Shown piece after piece: positions 13,951-27,000 of a DNA stretch of 64,000 nucleotides (position 1 is its first letter; every line of letters begins with the position of its first letter). The stretch lies in contig NC_046679.1 of assembly GCF_009870125.1 (NCBI RefSeq), positions 12,896,001 to 12,960,000 on the forward strand, written 5' to 3'. The position numbers were made by a program, and so were the translations under genes. A model generated the notes under the pieces. The model was not told where the DNA came from. It worked only from the letters and a program-made list of their open reading frames with translations, and made no database searches. Source of the DNA: Drosophila pseudoobscura (lineage: Eukaryota; Arthropoda; Insecta; Diptera; Drosophilidae).

Positions 13951-15310
13951 GTGCGTATACCAGCTCGTGTTTGCAAAAGTATAATTAAATTATTTACACG
14001 CTCCGAGAATGGAACATTTGAATGCAGATAACATTTGTTTACGGCTCAAAACGGATTTGCAATTGAATTATGCTGGTTTATGGAGCTCTCGGAACTCAAA
14101 TAGGGTCAAGTGCAGTCCATCATTCCCACATTCCTACATTCCTATGGGCCGCATTCCCATAAGCTGATTTACCCTCTATAATCGCCTTAGCCGTCGTCCC
14201 TCGTCAAGCCCAGGACCAGGCCATCCATCCATGAATGCCATAGCAGAATTTAAATTTTATTTTTAAACAAACTGTCAGCTCTCTTTCCCTCTCTCTCTCT
14301 CTCTCTTCTACTCTTCTCAGAATACGAGTAAATTGTGTGTAGTTATTTGGTTTTCTATGGAATCATATTCCATGGCCATTTTCTGATTGATCAGAAAGTA
14401 AAGAAAAAAATAATTCGTACAAATATTCCTTGTATTCGATGCAGAAAAAAATGCAGTATTAAATCGCATCGAGGGCTATGAGCTGAAGGCTAGATAGAAA
14501 CTCCCAGTACACTTGCAGATTAAAAATAGAAATAAAACTCCACTGCCAGCTACTGACACTTTTCCCCCTTTTTTCCATTTTTATTAGAATTGAATTACAT
14601 TAAAGGAAAATATACCCTTTGAAACAGAAAAAAAGGACAAATGAATGAATAATTTATACGCTTCAGAATATTTCTATAGCCAATGAGAACAAATGTGGGT
14701 ACCATTTTAATTGAAATTGACAGTTTTATATATAGACCCATTAAACAACAAATTGAAAAGTTTTCATAGAAGGTATTCTGAGTTGATTTATTTTATTGGT
14801 ATCTTTCTTTAGTCCCACGATTTCTATGCAGAGATATTTGCTACAAAAAAGATGGAAATATCCTTAAAAATAATCATTGAATGATCATTTTGGCTGACAT
14901 AGTCCATTGATGGGATGGATAGGATAAATACTAAAGATGACGTCTTTCAGAGACTTGCCAATAAATCAGCTAGAACAACAGATTATTTAACGTGCGTTTG
15001 CAAATTTCTAGGAAAAATGAAACTACCCTCTGGCAAAGGGTATTAAAATACACAAAGTGGAATAATGAAAATGGCTTTCCACAGTTTCCACGAGCCGCAG
15101 GGCGTTCGTTGCGTGGCCACGACATGTTATGGCAGAAGATTTAATTAAAAACTTTTGACAAGTTTTCAGCTCGAGTTATGATTAATATTCGTACGAGTGC
15201 CCGTGCACAGATTAAAGGAGAGTGCAGCTTGCACAAAGACCACACAAAATCCATATATCAATGTGCGCTCCATTAACTGATTTTTCATTCTCCATTTTCC
15301 ACCCGCACAG
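13951..15310 (+). other. wake: Intron between wake exons A2 and A3
   Basis: AT-rich, with a CT run at about 14284-14306. No open frame of interest and no recognised RNA gene. Confidence 0.5.
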
Positions 15311-15621
15311 AGGAGCGACTGTTGGGCAGCAAGAGCCGAAGTGGCAGCGCCAGTGGCCATCGCTGGTCACTGCTCACCCGTGCCGGACACAGCGGCGGTG
15401 GTGGTGGTGGCACCGGCTGCGGCACCGGCAGCGGCAATCCTGGCAACACCACCAGTGCCACAAGCGGCAGCAACAACAACAACAACACGCATCTGGCCAA
15501 CAACAACAACACACTGATGGTCAAGTCATTGAATTTGCCAAAGGATGATACCAATCTGGTGTATCGTCGCAAGTCCTCGGGCAGCACACCGCATCACCAC
15601 CAGACCACGCACTCCACACTG

Positions 15622-15653
<32 letters not shown>

Positions 15654-15752
15654 GCAGCAGCAACAGCATCAGGTGCAACATTTGGGGGACAGTTCGTTGT
15701 TCCAGCTGTCGGATGATTTTGAGTGTCATGCGGATGGCTCCCTGCTGCTCAG
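15311..15752 (+). CDS. wake: wake module A, exon A3 with polyglutamine
   Basis: Begins after a CCGCACAG acceptor and ends before GTGAGT at 15753. It encodes EERLLGSKSRSGSASGHRWS, then Gly/Ser/Thr- and Asn-rich sequence, a His/Thr-rich patch and a polyglutamine run (CAG/CAA codons, about 15622-15674), ending in DSSLFQLSDDFECHADGS. Glutamine codons are mixed, which favours length stability. The exon enters in phase 1 and leaves in phase 2. It is probably a disordered regulatory region. Confidence 0.65.
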
Positions 15753-15816
15753 GTGAGTAAAACACTTCTCTCCAGCCGGGCTGTATTCATTTTTAATTGT
15801 ACATTTGCTCGGCAAG
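15753..15816 (+). other. wake: 64-bp intron in wake module A
   Basis: Minimal intron with a perfect GTGAGT donor and an unusual AAG acceptor (GGCAAG at 15811-15816). Sixty-four bases is typical for a short fly intron. Its length is not a multiple of three, and retention places TGA immediately after the donor codon, so an unspliced transcript would end here. Confidence 0.6.
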
Positions 15817-16137
15817 GATCCCGGCCCCACATGTGGTGGCAGCGCGTGCCTATCGTCTGGCAGCCAGAAAGCGTGCCGCAGCCACCTCGGAGGCCTCCAC
15901 ACCGCTGGCCAGAGAGCACACCCTCCACGAACTACCGCTGGCCGAGGCATCGGCAGCATCTGGCTCTGGCTCTGGCTCGGGCACGACCTTCACTCGCCTG
16001 GCTAAACTGCTGCATCAATCAAGTGGCTTCTCCGGCAGATCCAATCTGCAGCCGCCGCCCGGTGACACCACGTCTGTGAGTCTGGGACTCGGTCTGGGTC
16101 TGGGCGAGGATGCGCCCCGTCGTCTGTCCTGGGAGAG
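15817..16137 (+). CDS. wake: wake module A, exon A4
   Basis: Continues in phase from A3 with RIPAPHVVAARAYRLAARKR and then an acidic/hydrophobic stretch, a Ser-Gly run and FTRLAKLLHQSSGFSGRSNL, ending at LSWER before a GTGCGT donor in phase 2. The mixed composition and lack of stops across 321 bases support coding. No family is recognised. The basic first part and the RRLSWER end are plausible kinase or 14-3-3 sites, but that is inference only. Confidence 0.6.
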
Positions 16138-19100
16138 GTGCGTACTTGTGTAATTTATGACATCCTTCAGCACTAACCATCACTGTCAACATTCACCTTG
16201 ACTGGCAGAGAAAGAGGTAGAGAGATAGCGAGATAGCGAGAGAGGGATAGAGAAAGGGAGAGAACGGTTGCAATTAGCTAATTTCATTTGCACCCAGAGC
16301 AGCGGTGGCAAGCTGATCTCTGGCATGCCAACACCTACCTCCTAATGGCTGGCCACACATGAGGTTGTGACGTTGGCTGGCTGGATGGATGGATGGTGAT
16401 GACAGGCGACCAGCAGCTTGCCCTGCGGTCGAGTGTGGCATTTGTCTTCATTCGCTTCAATTCGCTTCACTTCACGGCGGTCTAATGGAGACACATGCAG
16501 TCGCAAGATTAACACACGCTCCAACAAAACCCCCAAGACAGAGACTCCTCTCGATGCTGGTTTAATTAACGTCAGGTGCCCAGTCCCTGTCCCTGTCCCT
16601 GCCCCCCTCTATCTTTCTCTGTGCCGAACTCAGGTCCTTGGCCAGCAGTCAAAGAACCTTTGGGAAACCAATTGATTTATACGAACATCAGACTAATTGA
16701 AACAGATTCAAATTGCATTGATAGAATGGTCTGGCGTAGTCCGACCTGTGTGGAGAGATTGCATAAAGACACGGGTACACTATATATTTTCTTTAAATTT
16801 ATATTCAGTTTTGAAGATTGGATGCAGTACGAGAAGAAGCAATTTGTGATACAAACTTGTCTTGTTGACTGAATAAAATAATTGAGCTGCAGACCTACCT
16901 CGGCTTGTGTCTGAGTCTGTGTCTGTGGTATTACATTCTTGTTCGAGCACAAGTCCTCGACGGGACTTAAGCAATTTACGAGCTGCAAGATTGCGCCTTG
17001 AACTATGCATTTGCCGGGCAACGCCTGAGCACAGTGACCACGGTCGAGTGTGTAAAATCATTTTGGCAAACATGCCACAGATACAGAGAAAGAGCGAGAC
17101 CCCTCTCTGGGCACTGATTGCATCGCTGCCACCCGCCCAGCGTGATACACAAGAAAGAACCAAAAAAAGATACAAAAGAACGTCAGTGGCCAGGTCAGGG
17201 TGCTCGTTTACAAGAGACTGTGCTTAAACTTTGATATTTTAAAATGCAGAAAACCGAAACACAAACTCAGACCCAAACAAAAAGGGAGAACGATTTTCGG
17301 GCGGGTTATTGTTGTCCGAGTGCTAGTACTTTACTTACTCATTCTTCTGGTGTTTGTTTGTGTTGCGTGTTGCTAAATTTAGAGCCAGAAAACAACGCAA
17401 ATGGCAGCTGGAGCAGCTAGCAGCAGCCAGAAGCAGCCAGCAACCAGCAATTCGCATAATAATAACTGCAGAGCAGGCTACGGCTACTCTTCCTTTGGGG
17501 TTTTCTTAGTCCTCACTGGCTTAATTGTGAATGCATTATTCATGAGGAAGTCAGACCCAAGAAAAAGGAACAACAACAGCCACAACACGAAGGGAAAGAT
17601 GCTAAGTGAACGAACAGTGGGGCCAATAAAACAGTGTCCTGTCCTGTCTTGTCTCCTGTCTCTTTGTCCCAAGTCCTGATGCTAAGGATAAAGTTTTGTG
17701 CGTCTTGTCGTCTGTCGCCTGTGTTCTGCTCCTGTGGCACGGCGGCACCATCCAATCCACCAACCAACTAGCTAAGGCAACACAAGATGCCACTGGAAGT
17801 TCGAGCAAACGAACCATAAATGAAATTGCGCATACGTCATGTGTTACACGTACACTCACAAAAACACAGCCGAAGACAAATACAACGACAACACTCATTA
17901 CCTTCAATGTCTGGGAGGGGGTGGTGTCTTATGTACTGTAAAATTTTATAAATTGCATGCAACTCGGCAAAAAAAAGAAGGAGAAAAAAAGCTTAGCTAA
18001 AAGCCTCGACAAAATGTCTCGCTGCTGATGTCAACATCAATTTGTGGGGCATCGTTGCCACATTCTGCTTTTGATTTATTTTCCGTATCACTTTGGGCCC
18101 GTTTGATGTCGCCAGAGGAAACGGCTCCCTCCCGTTGGGGAAGTTTGTGTATGTGATCCGCATAAAAGGTCACCAAATTGGGGATGGAACCAGTGCGTAT
18201 ACCAAAATGATTATGTGCGTCGGAGAAGCCAGGCAGCTGTGCCTGCCCCCGAAAGAGTCAATCGGACCATCGAATTCATTAGGCCAAATGTAGGCCGAAA
18301 TTGACCAAGAGAATGCGAGAGAAAACTTTGTCGGCAGAGCCAACCCATATCGATTTGCAGCCACTCCCTTTCTTTACCACTTACATTCCATTTGTGTTCC
18401 TTTTTCCGTTCCTAATGCACTATTCATTCACCCTCAATTACGGTGCAGTGGCCAACAATGCCATGTCCTAGAGAATTTCGGTGCTGTTCGGAGTCATCTC
18501 TCATTAGGGGAATTTCACACAAAAGGCAGGCAGTGGGTGACCCTCCCCCCAGTGACCCAGAAACACCTTAAAAGCTTGAAGAGCGGCTGCTGTCTAGCCA
18601 CGCAGAAGGATTCTGTATGTCACATATGGCCACAGAACATGGCACATTCCCTGGAAATTCGCTTTCACAGGCGGCTTTTAGACAAGAGTAAATAAGGAGG
18701 CCAAATGGCAGACAACCAACGGGCATGGAAAGACACTCAGGGCAGCAAGTGTGTGTGTGTGTGGCATCCACTGGCAGCAGCATACTCGTATACCCGTTCG
18801 GGAGTACACCAGCCTTGTATTCGGCCTTGTCATGGCAAATGCATGGTTATGCTTGTTGTTTCTATATTTGGGCAAACATCGCATGGAGCGCCCACTTCCA
18901 ATCCCCATTTGACTCTGCTCCTGACTTATTGCCACCAGTTGGCAGCCGGTTAAAGTGCCTGACTGCCACCCTGCCTGCCACATCTATGCATAACCTAATA
19001 ACAATCATTATTATTGACTAGGCACCAGCACGGCCGGTGGTTGGTTGGCAAATACGAGATGCAATCGGAAGGGGTGGTCTGGTGGCCCATCTCTATCTGG

Positions 19101-21217
19101 CTGTCATCTTTCATTCCACCCTCAAAGACAGCATGAGGTTGACAACTAGTCGAGGAATCAGGCCAACTTGGGTCTCGTCTCTTTCCCACTCCCTCTGCCT
19201 GTCGCCTGCCATGAAATGTTTCTGTGGCTTCAGAGTTGCTTGTACTTCTATCCTGCCCCTCCCAAATAAACCCATACCCACACCATCAGCCATCAACCGG
19301 TGATGACGAGCACAACTTTTTACCCAAGAGTTCACTAAGCGAAGTCGAGAGCTAGGAGTAGTGTTGTTTGAGGAGCTGGAGTTGGGGAATCACTTCGTTT
19401 GTTGCCTAAAAGCGTCGTCGTAATTTGATTGAATTTGCGTTGATTAAGCGTATTTAGCTGTTGGCAAATTATGAATGTGTTTAATTGCAAATTTCCTCAA
19501 CTTTGTCTCGGAGAAAGGGACAGACATTCCCCCTGCGCCCCTCCGGTTTATTATGGTTTCGGATTAACAGAATTACTGCTTGTACAAATGCATCTATCCG
19601 CCCAGCACTCTCGACCCCACCTTCCACCAGATCAAATTAACTCTACTAATGATGGGTGGGGAGGGGGGTGGGGGGGTATGTTTGCCGACAGCTTTTGCGG
19701 TTTTAATTGAAAATGTTGCGCATACGACATGTTGTACATAAATATATGTCGCCTGTATGGGTCCAACTTGGAGGACAAATTTGTGGACTGACTGATGCTT
19801 TGGCACAGGGAAACTTTGCTCAAGGCTATGGCGGGTTTAATGTGGTCGACTTTTCCAACTTGACTCTGATTATGCAAATGTTCTAAATGTGCCACAGAGT
19901 ATGGGTGGAGGCAGAACTCAATTTATGTGCGGCCTGAAAATTTGATTTAGTGTGTTGCAAATATCGTACATATACGAAAGCAGAAGGTTACGAAATAAAA
20001 TGGTTTTGAAAAGCCAACACAGTTTTAATTAAGGGCTATGTTTATGAAACTCTGATGAAAGAGGTTTGAGGGGAGTCCTTTCCGATCGCTACTAAGAAAG
20101 TATGAGCTTCTGTGTTTCCGAATTCAGTAAATCTCCTTCTAGTTAGAGTATCTTTACATGTTTTTGCAACGCTTTTTGCTACTATGAACGATGGTAATTT
20201 CTTCTCGGAACTGATTAACTATTCCTTGTATTTTATAAAGAAAAAGAGCGGCGGGCTGTGGAAATTTTTAGAGTGGTCCAAAAAAAACATTCATTATGTA
20301 CATATGTTATTTTTGCCATTCTCGGGCATTCTCTTTTGCCGGATTGGCTTGTGCCTCATGCATATGAGAATGAGTCATGCACAGCACATGTATGTTGCTT
20401 GTGCATATTCTTTTTCAGAATTCACTTGTGCCTCTCGAGTCCAGGATCAATGTGCCGCGTCATGTGGGAGTACTTTGGAGTAGAGCGTGCCCACCGCTCC
20501 TTAAAAGTATTTCTATACAGGCTACTCAAGACACCCAAGCAGTCTTCAGCGTGTTTTATTTCAATCCTATACAGTTGAATGTAAACACCCAAGTTAAGCT
20601 GAAGTTCCAGACCATCCCAAAGTGGCCACATCAATCCATTACCAAGCCGCTAAGTGAGGCGTAAATTGCAGTTTACTGTGACCTCTGTGTTTGCCCATCA
20701 GCTCCATTGCTTGTCTCGATTTGCAGGCAATAAACTTGGCAAGTCATAGGCAAGAAAATGCAAAGAAAATGCCAAGAAAGGCCGGGAAAAACAAGCAGCA
20801 AGAGGAAAACTGAAGAAAACTATTTGTATTTAGCTTGAATGAAGAAATATGTTCAGAGGCGAGTGTGGTGTATGCGTCGACTTTGTCAGCATTACCCACA
20901 GCACGGCAATAGCGCCAGCTGTCTGCGCGGGGCTTTCTCCAATCGCGTGGCCATAAAAAACGGTCACATTATGGCCAACTAGGCCGGCCACTGACCGCAA
21001 CGGGGCAACGTGGGCAACGGGGTAACCGGGTAACGGGAGAAGTTGGCGGCAACACTTAATGGTCTGTGGGTAGCTCATTAAAATGTCCGACAGCATGAAG
21101 TAATTACGATACTTTATAAGCTGTCGCCACTTTTACGCGGATCTCTGCAGCATAGCCACTTACCCCCCCCACCAGCAGGGACTCATCCTTTTCCGTCTCT
21201 TTGATTTCTGTTTGCAG
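16138..21217 (+). other. wake: 5.1-kb intron between wake exons A4 and A5
   Basis: No coding exon recognised on either strand. It contains a purine-rich GAGA block at 16205-16263, TG runs, and a G-rich run near 19650. The short frames have no coherent composition. Confidence 0.5.
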
Positions 21218-21618
21218 GCGCAAGGACAGCAGTGCACTCCAGCGTTCGGCCAGCATCGACTCCTTTGCCGAGATTGTGTTTAGTGACCTGCCGCGCCCCT
21301 CGCTGGCCGTCACGGCGCCAGGTGGTGGTGGTGGTGGTTCCCCCTCGCCGTTCAGCAAGCGGCCCTCCGCCAGCAGTCTCTACTCGACATCCTCCTCCGG
21401 CACCACATTCGGCGCCCAGGCGCAGGCCCAGCTGAATGTCAATTACGGCGACCTGGGCTTCGGCTCTGGAGCTGGCTCCGCGACGGGGTCGAGTGGCGGC
21501 CACCTCCACCACCAGCACCATCCAGGAAACGGGAGCAGCAGTGCCAGCAGCAGCCGGCGGGAGAGCATGCTGAGTCCATCCTCCACCAGACGCTCCAAGC
21601 TGACCAGAATTATAAACG
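21218..21618 (+). CDS. wake: wake module A, exon A5
   Basis: Acceptor TTTGCAG, then RKDSSALQRSASIDSFAEIV and FSDLPRPS, a Gly run, a Ser-rich part and finally RRSKLTRIIN before a perfect GTGAGT donor in phase 1. The RSAS and RRSK patches are candidate phosphorylation sites. The phase-1 exit cannot join the shared exon at 32115, which needs phase 2, but joins exactly to the exon at 33063. Module A plus the shared exons from 33063 then gives an uninterrupted frame of 1820 residues. This phase match is the main evidence that module A belongs to wake. Confidence 0.65.
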
Positions 21619-24019
21619 GTGAGTGCTGTGACAGGGACGGGGGGCATGGGATTCCTACTTAGTTTCAAATGCAGCACGGGCAATGCGTGCCATATTGGTG
21701 GGGAAGTGGCAGTGGTCCTCGTCATCAGTGGCTCATCGGATCCGTGCGGCGGCTTATTTATTTCGCTGCAGCCACCTGATTGAAATTCAAATGCGCACTC
21801 GAGCGGACCGGGTGGGCTGCCCGGTCAGGAGCGGCATTAAATCGATTGCCACTTGGACAAAGAGCTCACTGTTCGGCAGTGGCTCACGGCTCAAATCTCA
21901 GAGCTCGAAGTTGAGCGATTTCCCAGCAGGACACCGAGCGGAATAAATCAGCTGAACTAAACAAAAATTGAAACATTATGTACAATTTTCAAGGTTTAAC
22001 TCTACCATTCCCAACCAGCTCAAGCGGAGAGGAAATTTCACAAGTTTCAGGCTCCTGAAAGTTCAGTTTGTTGAAAGGATTGCCACGCAAAGGACTCAAG
22101 TCTTAACAAACTTTAAGTACCTTAAGAACTAACTTTTTCTGGGAACTAAACTACAATTTGGACTCGTGACAGAGCTTTGCTGGGTATAAAACGCTTCGAT
22201 CAACGCAAATCCAGAAGATCAACAAACTCTTTTAATCTCCACTTCCGCGGAAAAACGTTTGTAATACGAGTACATACAGATAGATGTATGTGAATGGATT
22301 AATAAAATAAGAGCTTCCTCTGCGACTGGGGATACATTTTAATGCTTACGATAACAGAAAATAGACTTCAATGCTTCCCATATACTATGTATGTACGTAT
22401 GATATCATTCTGTGTGTCCGATTTAAGACTCTGCAAACTGAAAAAAAAGAAGAATCGAAATTCACTGTCGCATCGAGAAATTGAAGGCTCAGATTATATA
22501 ACTTTCTTCACTAATTTAAAGAACTATTAACCAAAAATCGCTCTAATCGTGTGATTATTCAAGTCAAAATGACTACTTTTTTCCCTTACAATATTCCCAT
22601 ATTTATCCCGGGGAGTGGCTTTGCAACAATTAAACTCCAATTGGATCGTTTTCTGCTGGCTGCTCAAGCAATTATTCCAAGTAGCGGGTATCTTATAGTC
22701 GGAATAACTCGACTTGAACGATCTACTTGCTATCGCTGCCCCCAGCAGCGTCAGAGGCAGAGGCAGAGGCAGAGAGTGGATGAGATGAGAGGTTGGTTTG
22801 CAATGCCGCAGAGAGCGGCGGCGGCTAACTGTGAAGCGCTGACCATTGACGGCCGACGCCGACGCAGACAACTACAACGACAACGACGACGACGACGGCG
22901 ACGGCCGTTGTTTGTGCCCCACCGCCGGGGCTGCAAGCGCAACAACTTCGTTTTCAGTCGAAGAACGACTTTTGAGCGCAGTGCGCGTCGGCGTCGCGTG
23001 TTAACGGAAGACGACGAATAAGAAACCCGATTTGATCGGCCGAAAAGCGCTCCCTTCACCAGGCGAGATCAAAGTGGTGAGGCGGTAGAATATCACGTGT
23101 GCTTCGAGTATTATAAGGCTGCCAAAGTGTGTTGGAATAAACCAAATTTACGAGTAAATTTGTGAAAATTGTGCAAATGAAACAATAAAAAAACGCGTCT
23201 CTCAGCCGTTTCGTTTCTGCTTCGTTTACCTCGTTTGCGCATGTGTGTGAGTGCCTGCTACCTGTTTGCTGCGGCGCAAGTGTGCGTGTGATCGAGGGAG
23301 AGAAGGAGAGTGGGAGAGAGAGAGCGTACGTGCGCTGTGTGTGTGTTACCTGCGCCGCCGTAGCGGGAGAGTGGCTAAAAGGAGAGAGCCAGAGAGTGGG
23401 AAAGAGAGAGAGAGCGGGTGAGCTGCTGCTGGCTAAGAAGTGTCAAAAAACTAAAAGGCGTCGCTTTCGTTTAAAAAAAAGAAACGTTAAGGCAACAGTC
23501 TAAAACAGTAAGCAGCCGCGGGGCAAAGAGAAATCTTTGTGTGTGCTGCAAATGTTAATTAATTATTACGTGCCAGCAAAAAGAGCTGCAATTTACAGTA
23601 GTAATTGGATTGCATGTCCACCGCCACAATAACAACGACAGTTGCAAGCAATACGACTACAATTACAAACAAAATAAAAATAAAAAAAAACTACAACTAC
23701 CAGCACAAGGCGAGGGCAGCGAAAGTGAACTTTTGCTTTTGGAAGAGGAATAAAGAGAGAGACGGAGCGAGAGAGAGGGGTCAGGCTTCCGCTCCCTCCA
23801 AGCAATTTACTCACGTGTCTGTCAAACTGTCTCCAGCCCGAAGCTTCAGCAAGATAATTACACTGCCAGTGTCTTTGTGTCTCATTCGCACGCTTCGTGA
23901 AAGCCTCTGCCTGCAACTGTAAAAAAGCTCCCTGGCAAGCTGACTGATCTCAGTGCAGTCGGCGTCAGCGTAGCCGTCGACGTTTTCATTAAAGTTGTTT
24001 ATGCTGCAATTTTAAATAC
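21619..24019 (+). promoter_or_regulatory. wake: Candidate internal wake promoter region and 5' leader
   Basis: This stretch leads into the micro start exon at 24020-24054. Around 22740-23020 it becomes GC-rich and Arg/Gln-codon-like (CGACGA repeats), unlike the AT-rich flanks. A TCAGTC initiator-like hexamer lies near 22956, and GAGA-type purine runs follow at 23300-23420 and 23755-23780. Perfect E-boxes (CACGTG) lie at 23094 and 23812. Together this looks like a promoter plus a long leader. The exact transcription start is not determinable by eye. Confidence 0.35.
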
Positions 24020-24054
24020 ATGCACTCAACCCCCCCGCCCGCCACCATGAACAG
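24020..24054 (+). CDS. wake: wake alternative N-terminal module B (micro start exon)
   Basis: An ATG at 24047 in an ideal context (GCCACCATG) is followed after only five more bases by a perfect donor (GTAAGC at 24055). The fragment ATG AAC AG ends in phase 2, which fits the shared exon at 32115 exactly and gives Met-Asn-Arg-Cys-Tyr-Gln. An in-frame ATG at 24020 would add nine residues (MHSTPPPAT). The resulting form is 1417 residues from 24047. Too short for ORF finders, it is supported by Kozak context, donor quality and phase, but not by homology. Confidence 0.45.
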
Positions 24055-27000
24055 GTAAGCACACGCATACATACTCACATTATACACACACACAAACATA
24101 CATCGGCGCACACAGAGGCTGCAGCCTCTTACTTTATTGTGGAAAAATATGCAACGGCATGGAAAAACTTGAACTATTGCAACATTGTTGGGGGGGAGGG
24201 GGGCTTTTGTGTCTTGTCGTTCGTTTGCCAAAGTTTATTCACACCGCAAGAAAGTCAAAGTTGTCGGCTTTTCAAAAGGCATTCAAACATCATGTAGCAT
24301 CTTCCCCGTCTCCCCCCGCCCCATGAGGTATTTTTGCACATTTCTCCCCCCACCATCCCATTCGTGAGATATAACATTTGGTTTTCTTTACAACTAGCCT
24401 GCAATTGACAGCACGCTATCAGCCCCCCCCCCACCCGGTGTCGACCTGCCGCATGCCGCCTGGCTCCAATTGGAGCTGAAGTGCGCGTTGGCCATTAATA
24501 TTTCATTGGTTGTTTTGACCGTTGTTTCGCTTTCGGTTCGTTTGCCAAAACAAACCGTTACGTTCTTCTCCCCCGCACGGCTCAAGTCATGTCGAATATA
24601 CGATTCTCTTTAGATACCCTGTAATTGTTGGTATTGGTGTGTATGGGTTTTGTGGGGATCTGTTTGAAAGCTAGGATTCTGATCGCATTCCAGTTGCTGT
24701 TCCACCACCGAAGACTGTTGTATCCGGTCAGAATATGACCCAAGTATTTCCCTCCTTGGCATCTGTTTTCTTTATTTAGATAATCTCCTAGTAAATCCTT
24801 GTATAGGGTACCACGTAGTCGGAATACTCGGCCAACCTTTAATTTCTTGTTATTTTTTTGTAGCTTTTCCTTTACTTGAGAATAATAAAAATGGAATAAA
24901 ACTAAGTTTTCTCGATTTTCAGCAAGGAAAAATAAGTTTTTTTCCAGTTTAGCGATGGATGGAAAGTGGGTCTAGCTGTCAGGTCAGGCAGGAGTGGAGA
25001 GTGTGGTCTAAAGGAGAAAGTGAAGGAGCGAACCTGGCGCTGGTGGTGGTAACCGCCTGAGAGGGCACTTAAGAGCACCGGAGGCCAAAGTTTGCGCTTG
25101 CGTTTTTGCTATTCCATTTTATTTCGAGTTGTGCACTTATTAAAAAGTTTTAAATGTTTGATTAAAAAAGAATTCATCACGAAATTTGTTGTGGCACATT
25201 GCCTGAAAGTTTTTAACAATACTTTAAGTTTGTTTACTTTGGCTCCGGCCCCCAACCCTCCGCTGTTATCGAACTTGGCGGGTTCTGGAGGTGGCTTTGG
25301 AAGAAGTCAGCTCTTATCGAATAAATAAACACCAGCAGCAAAAACTATGGGGGAAACCTCTGAAACGAGTAGTTAGTCGAAACCATATCATTTGTCGTCG
25401 ATGTATTGTATAATGTCTGTAGATAGCGTTGGACCCCGGTCCCCTGTCAGATATCGCATGTGCAGAGTACACACATGGGCATGAGCCAATGTGTGAGGTG
25501 TGTTCCCGAATACTCGCAATGTGTGAGATTGTGGCGGACATGGTTTGTTTGTCTTTTGCAAAACGAGGGAATAGCGTGACTTATTCCCGAACGAAATTTG
25601 AATAATAGCAGTGTTTTTTGTCGCAAAACAAAAGGCAGTCTTTGTCTGTATCTTTTCCTAAACCCATAGTCTAAGTTTATTCAGTTTCGGACCAGTATTA
25701 GGTCATTAGCGGTGCCCGAGAATTGTGGAGTAAGAAGAACTTTAGAATTTACTTTTGACAACTTTCCTTGGAATATGAAATAAGGCGAATAGGGCTTCAT
25801 TAGCACCGGATCTGAACCAGCTTCCACCAACGCGGCGTCTCGGCGTCTCGGCATCCTTCATTAGGCGGAACAACGGAACAGATTTCCAAGAAATGTTAAT
25901 TTTCTCGTCTGTCTCTGAATCTGTAGCGGTAATGGGAGCAACTCTTTGGAGGTACTGGATTTTCTCAAATTACCATCGATTTTTGGCGACGAGAGTCATG
26001 GCAATTTCGGGATGCTACAAATCTTGCCTCAGTGCCAGCCTCGTCTCCAGTTGCCTCATTGGGCGGGGGCGGGGGGCCATGCGGCGAGGCCATTGTGTGA
26101 GCCCGCTCAGGCTGCTGTTGCTGGCAAAGAAATCGCTTTACAAAGCAGATAAGCGCCTGAAATCAATCAAAAGACTTTTATATCAAACAATATAAATGAA
26201 ATGTTGTATGCCGTTGTCGTTGTCGTTGTCGCTGCGGCTGTTTCCAGCCATTATGGCTGTGATTCTTTCGTGTCTATCTTGGGTTGACGCGCTCGCTATT
26301 CCGAATTGAACTTTCACGTTTGTCACGTTGCGCCCTGCCCCCAGAACAGCGCAATGAGCACGTAGAGCCCACACACACACCCGATTCGAGCCGATCCGAT
26401 CCGATCCAAGCGGAGCCGAGCCAAGACCCCAAGCGGACATCCCACAGCACAAACATGCAAATGAATGGCCTCTGGAATGGTCGAGTGTGCGTACACACTC
26501 GCACATATGTCAAATGCGTTGTGGGGCACAAGCTTGTACGACTTTTGAACTTAATGCCCCCCAAAGGTCACACACACACACGCATCTGTGTGTGACGGCC
26601 TGACCTAAATGTGTCGCTGAAGCATTGGGGCATATGCATCAATGTACCCTAGACAAACTGTAGGAAGCGGATGAATTCTGGGAATCAAAGACTCACAGAT
26701 ACCCATTTTGTCTTTTGGAATCCGTCCCAATCTATGTATTTCTTTAGTCCCTTGTCCCTTTAGTCAAGAAATCTGAAAGCTTTCATGAACGGACACCCAA
26801 GGATCTGCTCCTTAAATCTTTTATTAATTCTTAACAAAATGGCATCCACTTTGCTTCAATTAGGAGTCATAAAAAAAGGTGGCTCCCCTGTAAGGGAATA
26901 TTTTGTTTCGTTGTTTTGCTCAACAACTTTTTATCCCAGGGCGTATTTAGCCATGTTAATAGTAGTGCCACCGCCGTCGTCGCCGTCTTCTGCCGGACCG

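Noticed and set aside
22551..23021. 156-codon open frame with a long Arg/Gln run
   Set aside because: The run comes from GGCAGA and CGACGA repeats. The stretch lies in a GC-rich probable leader with no good start context, and the antisense is equally open.
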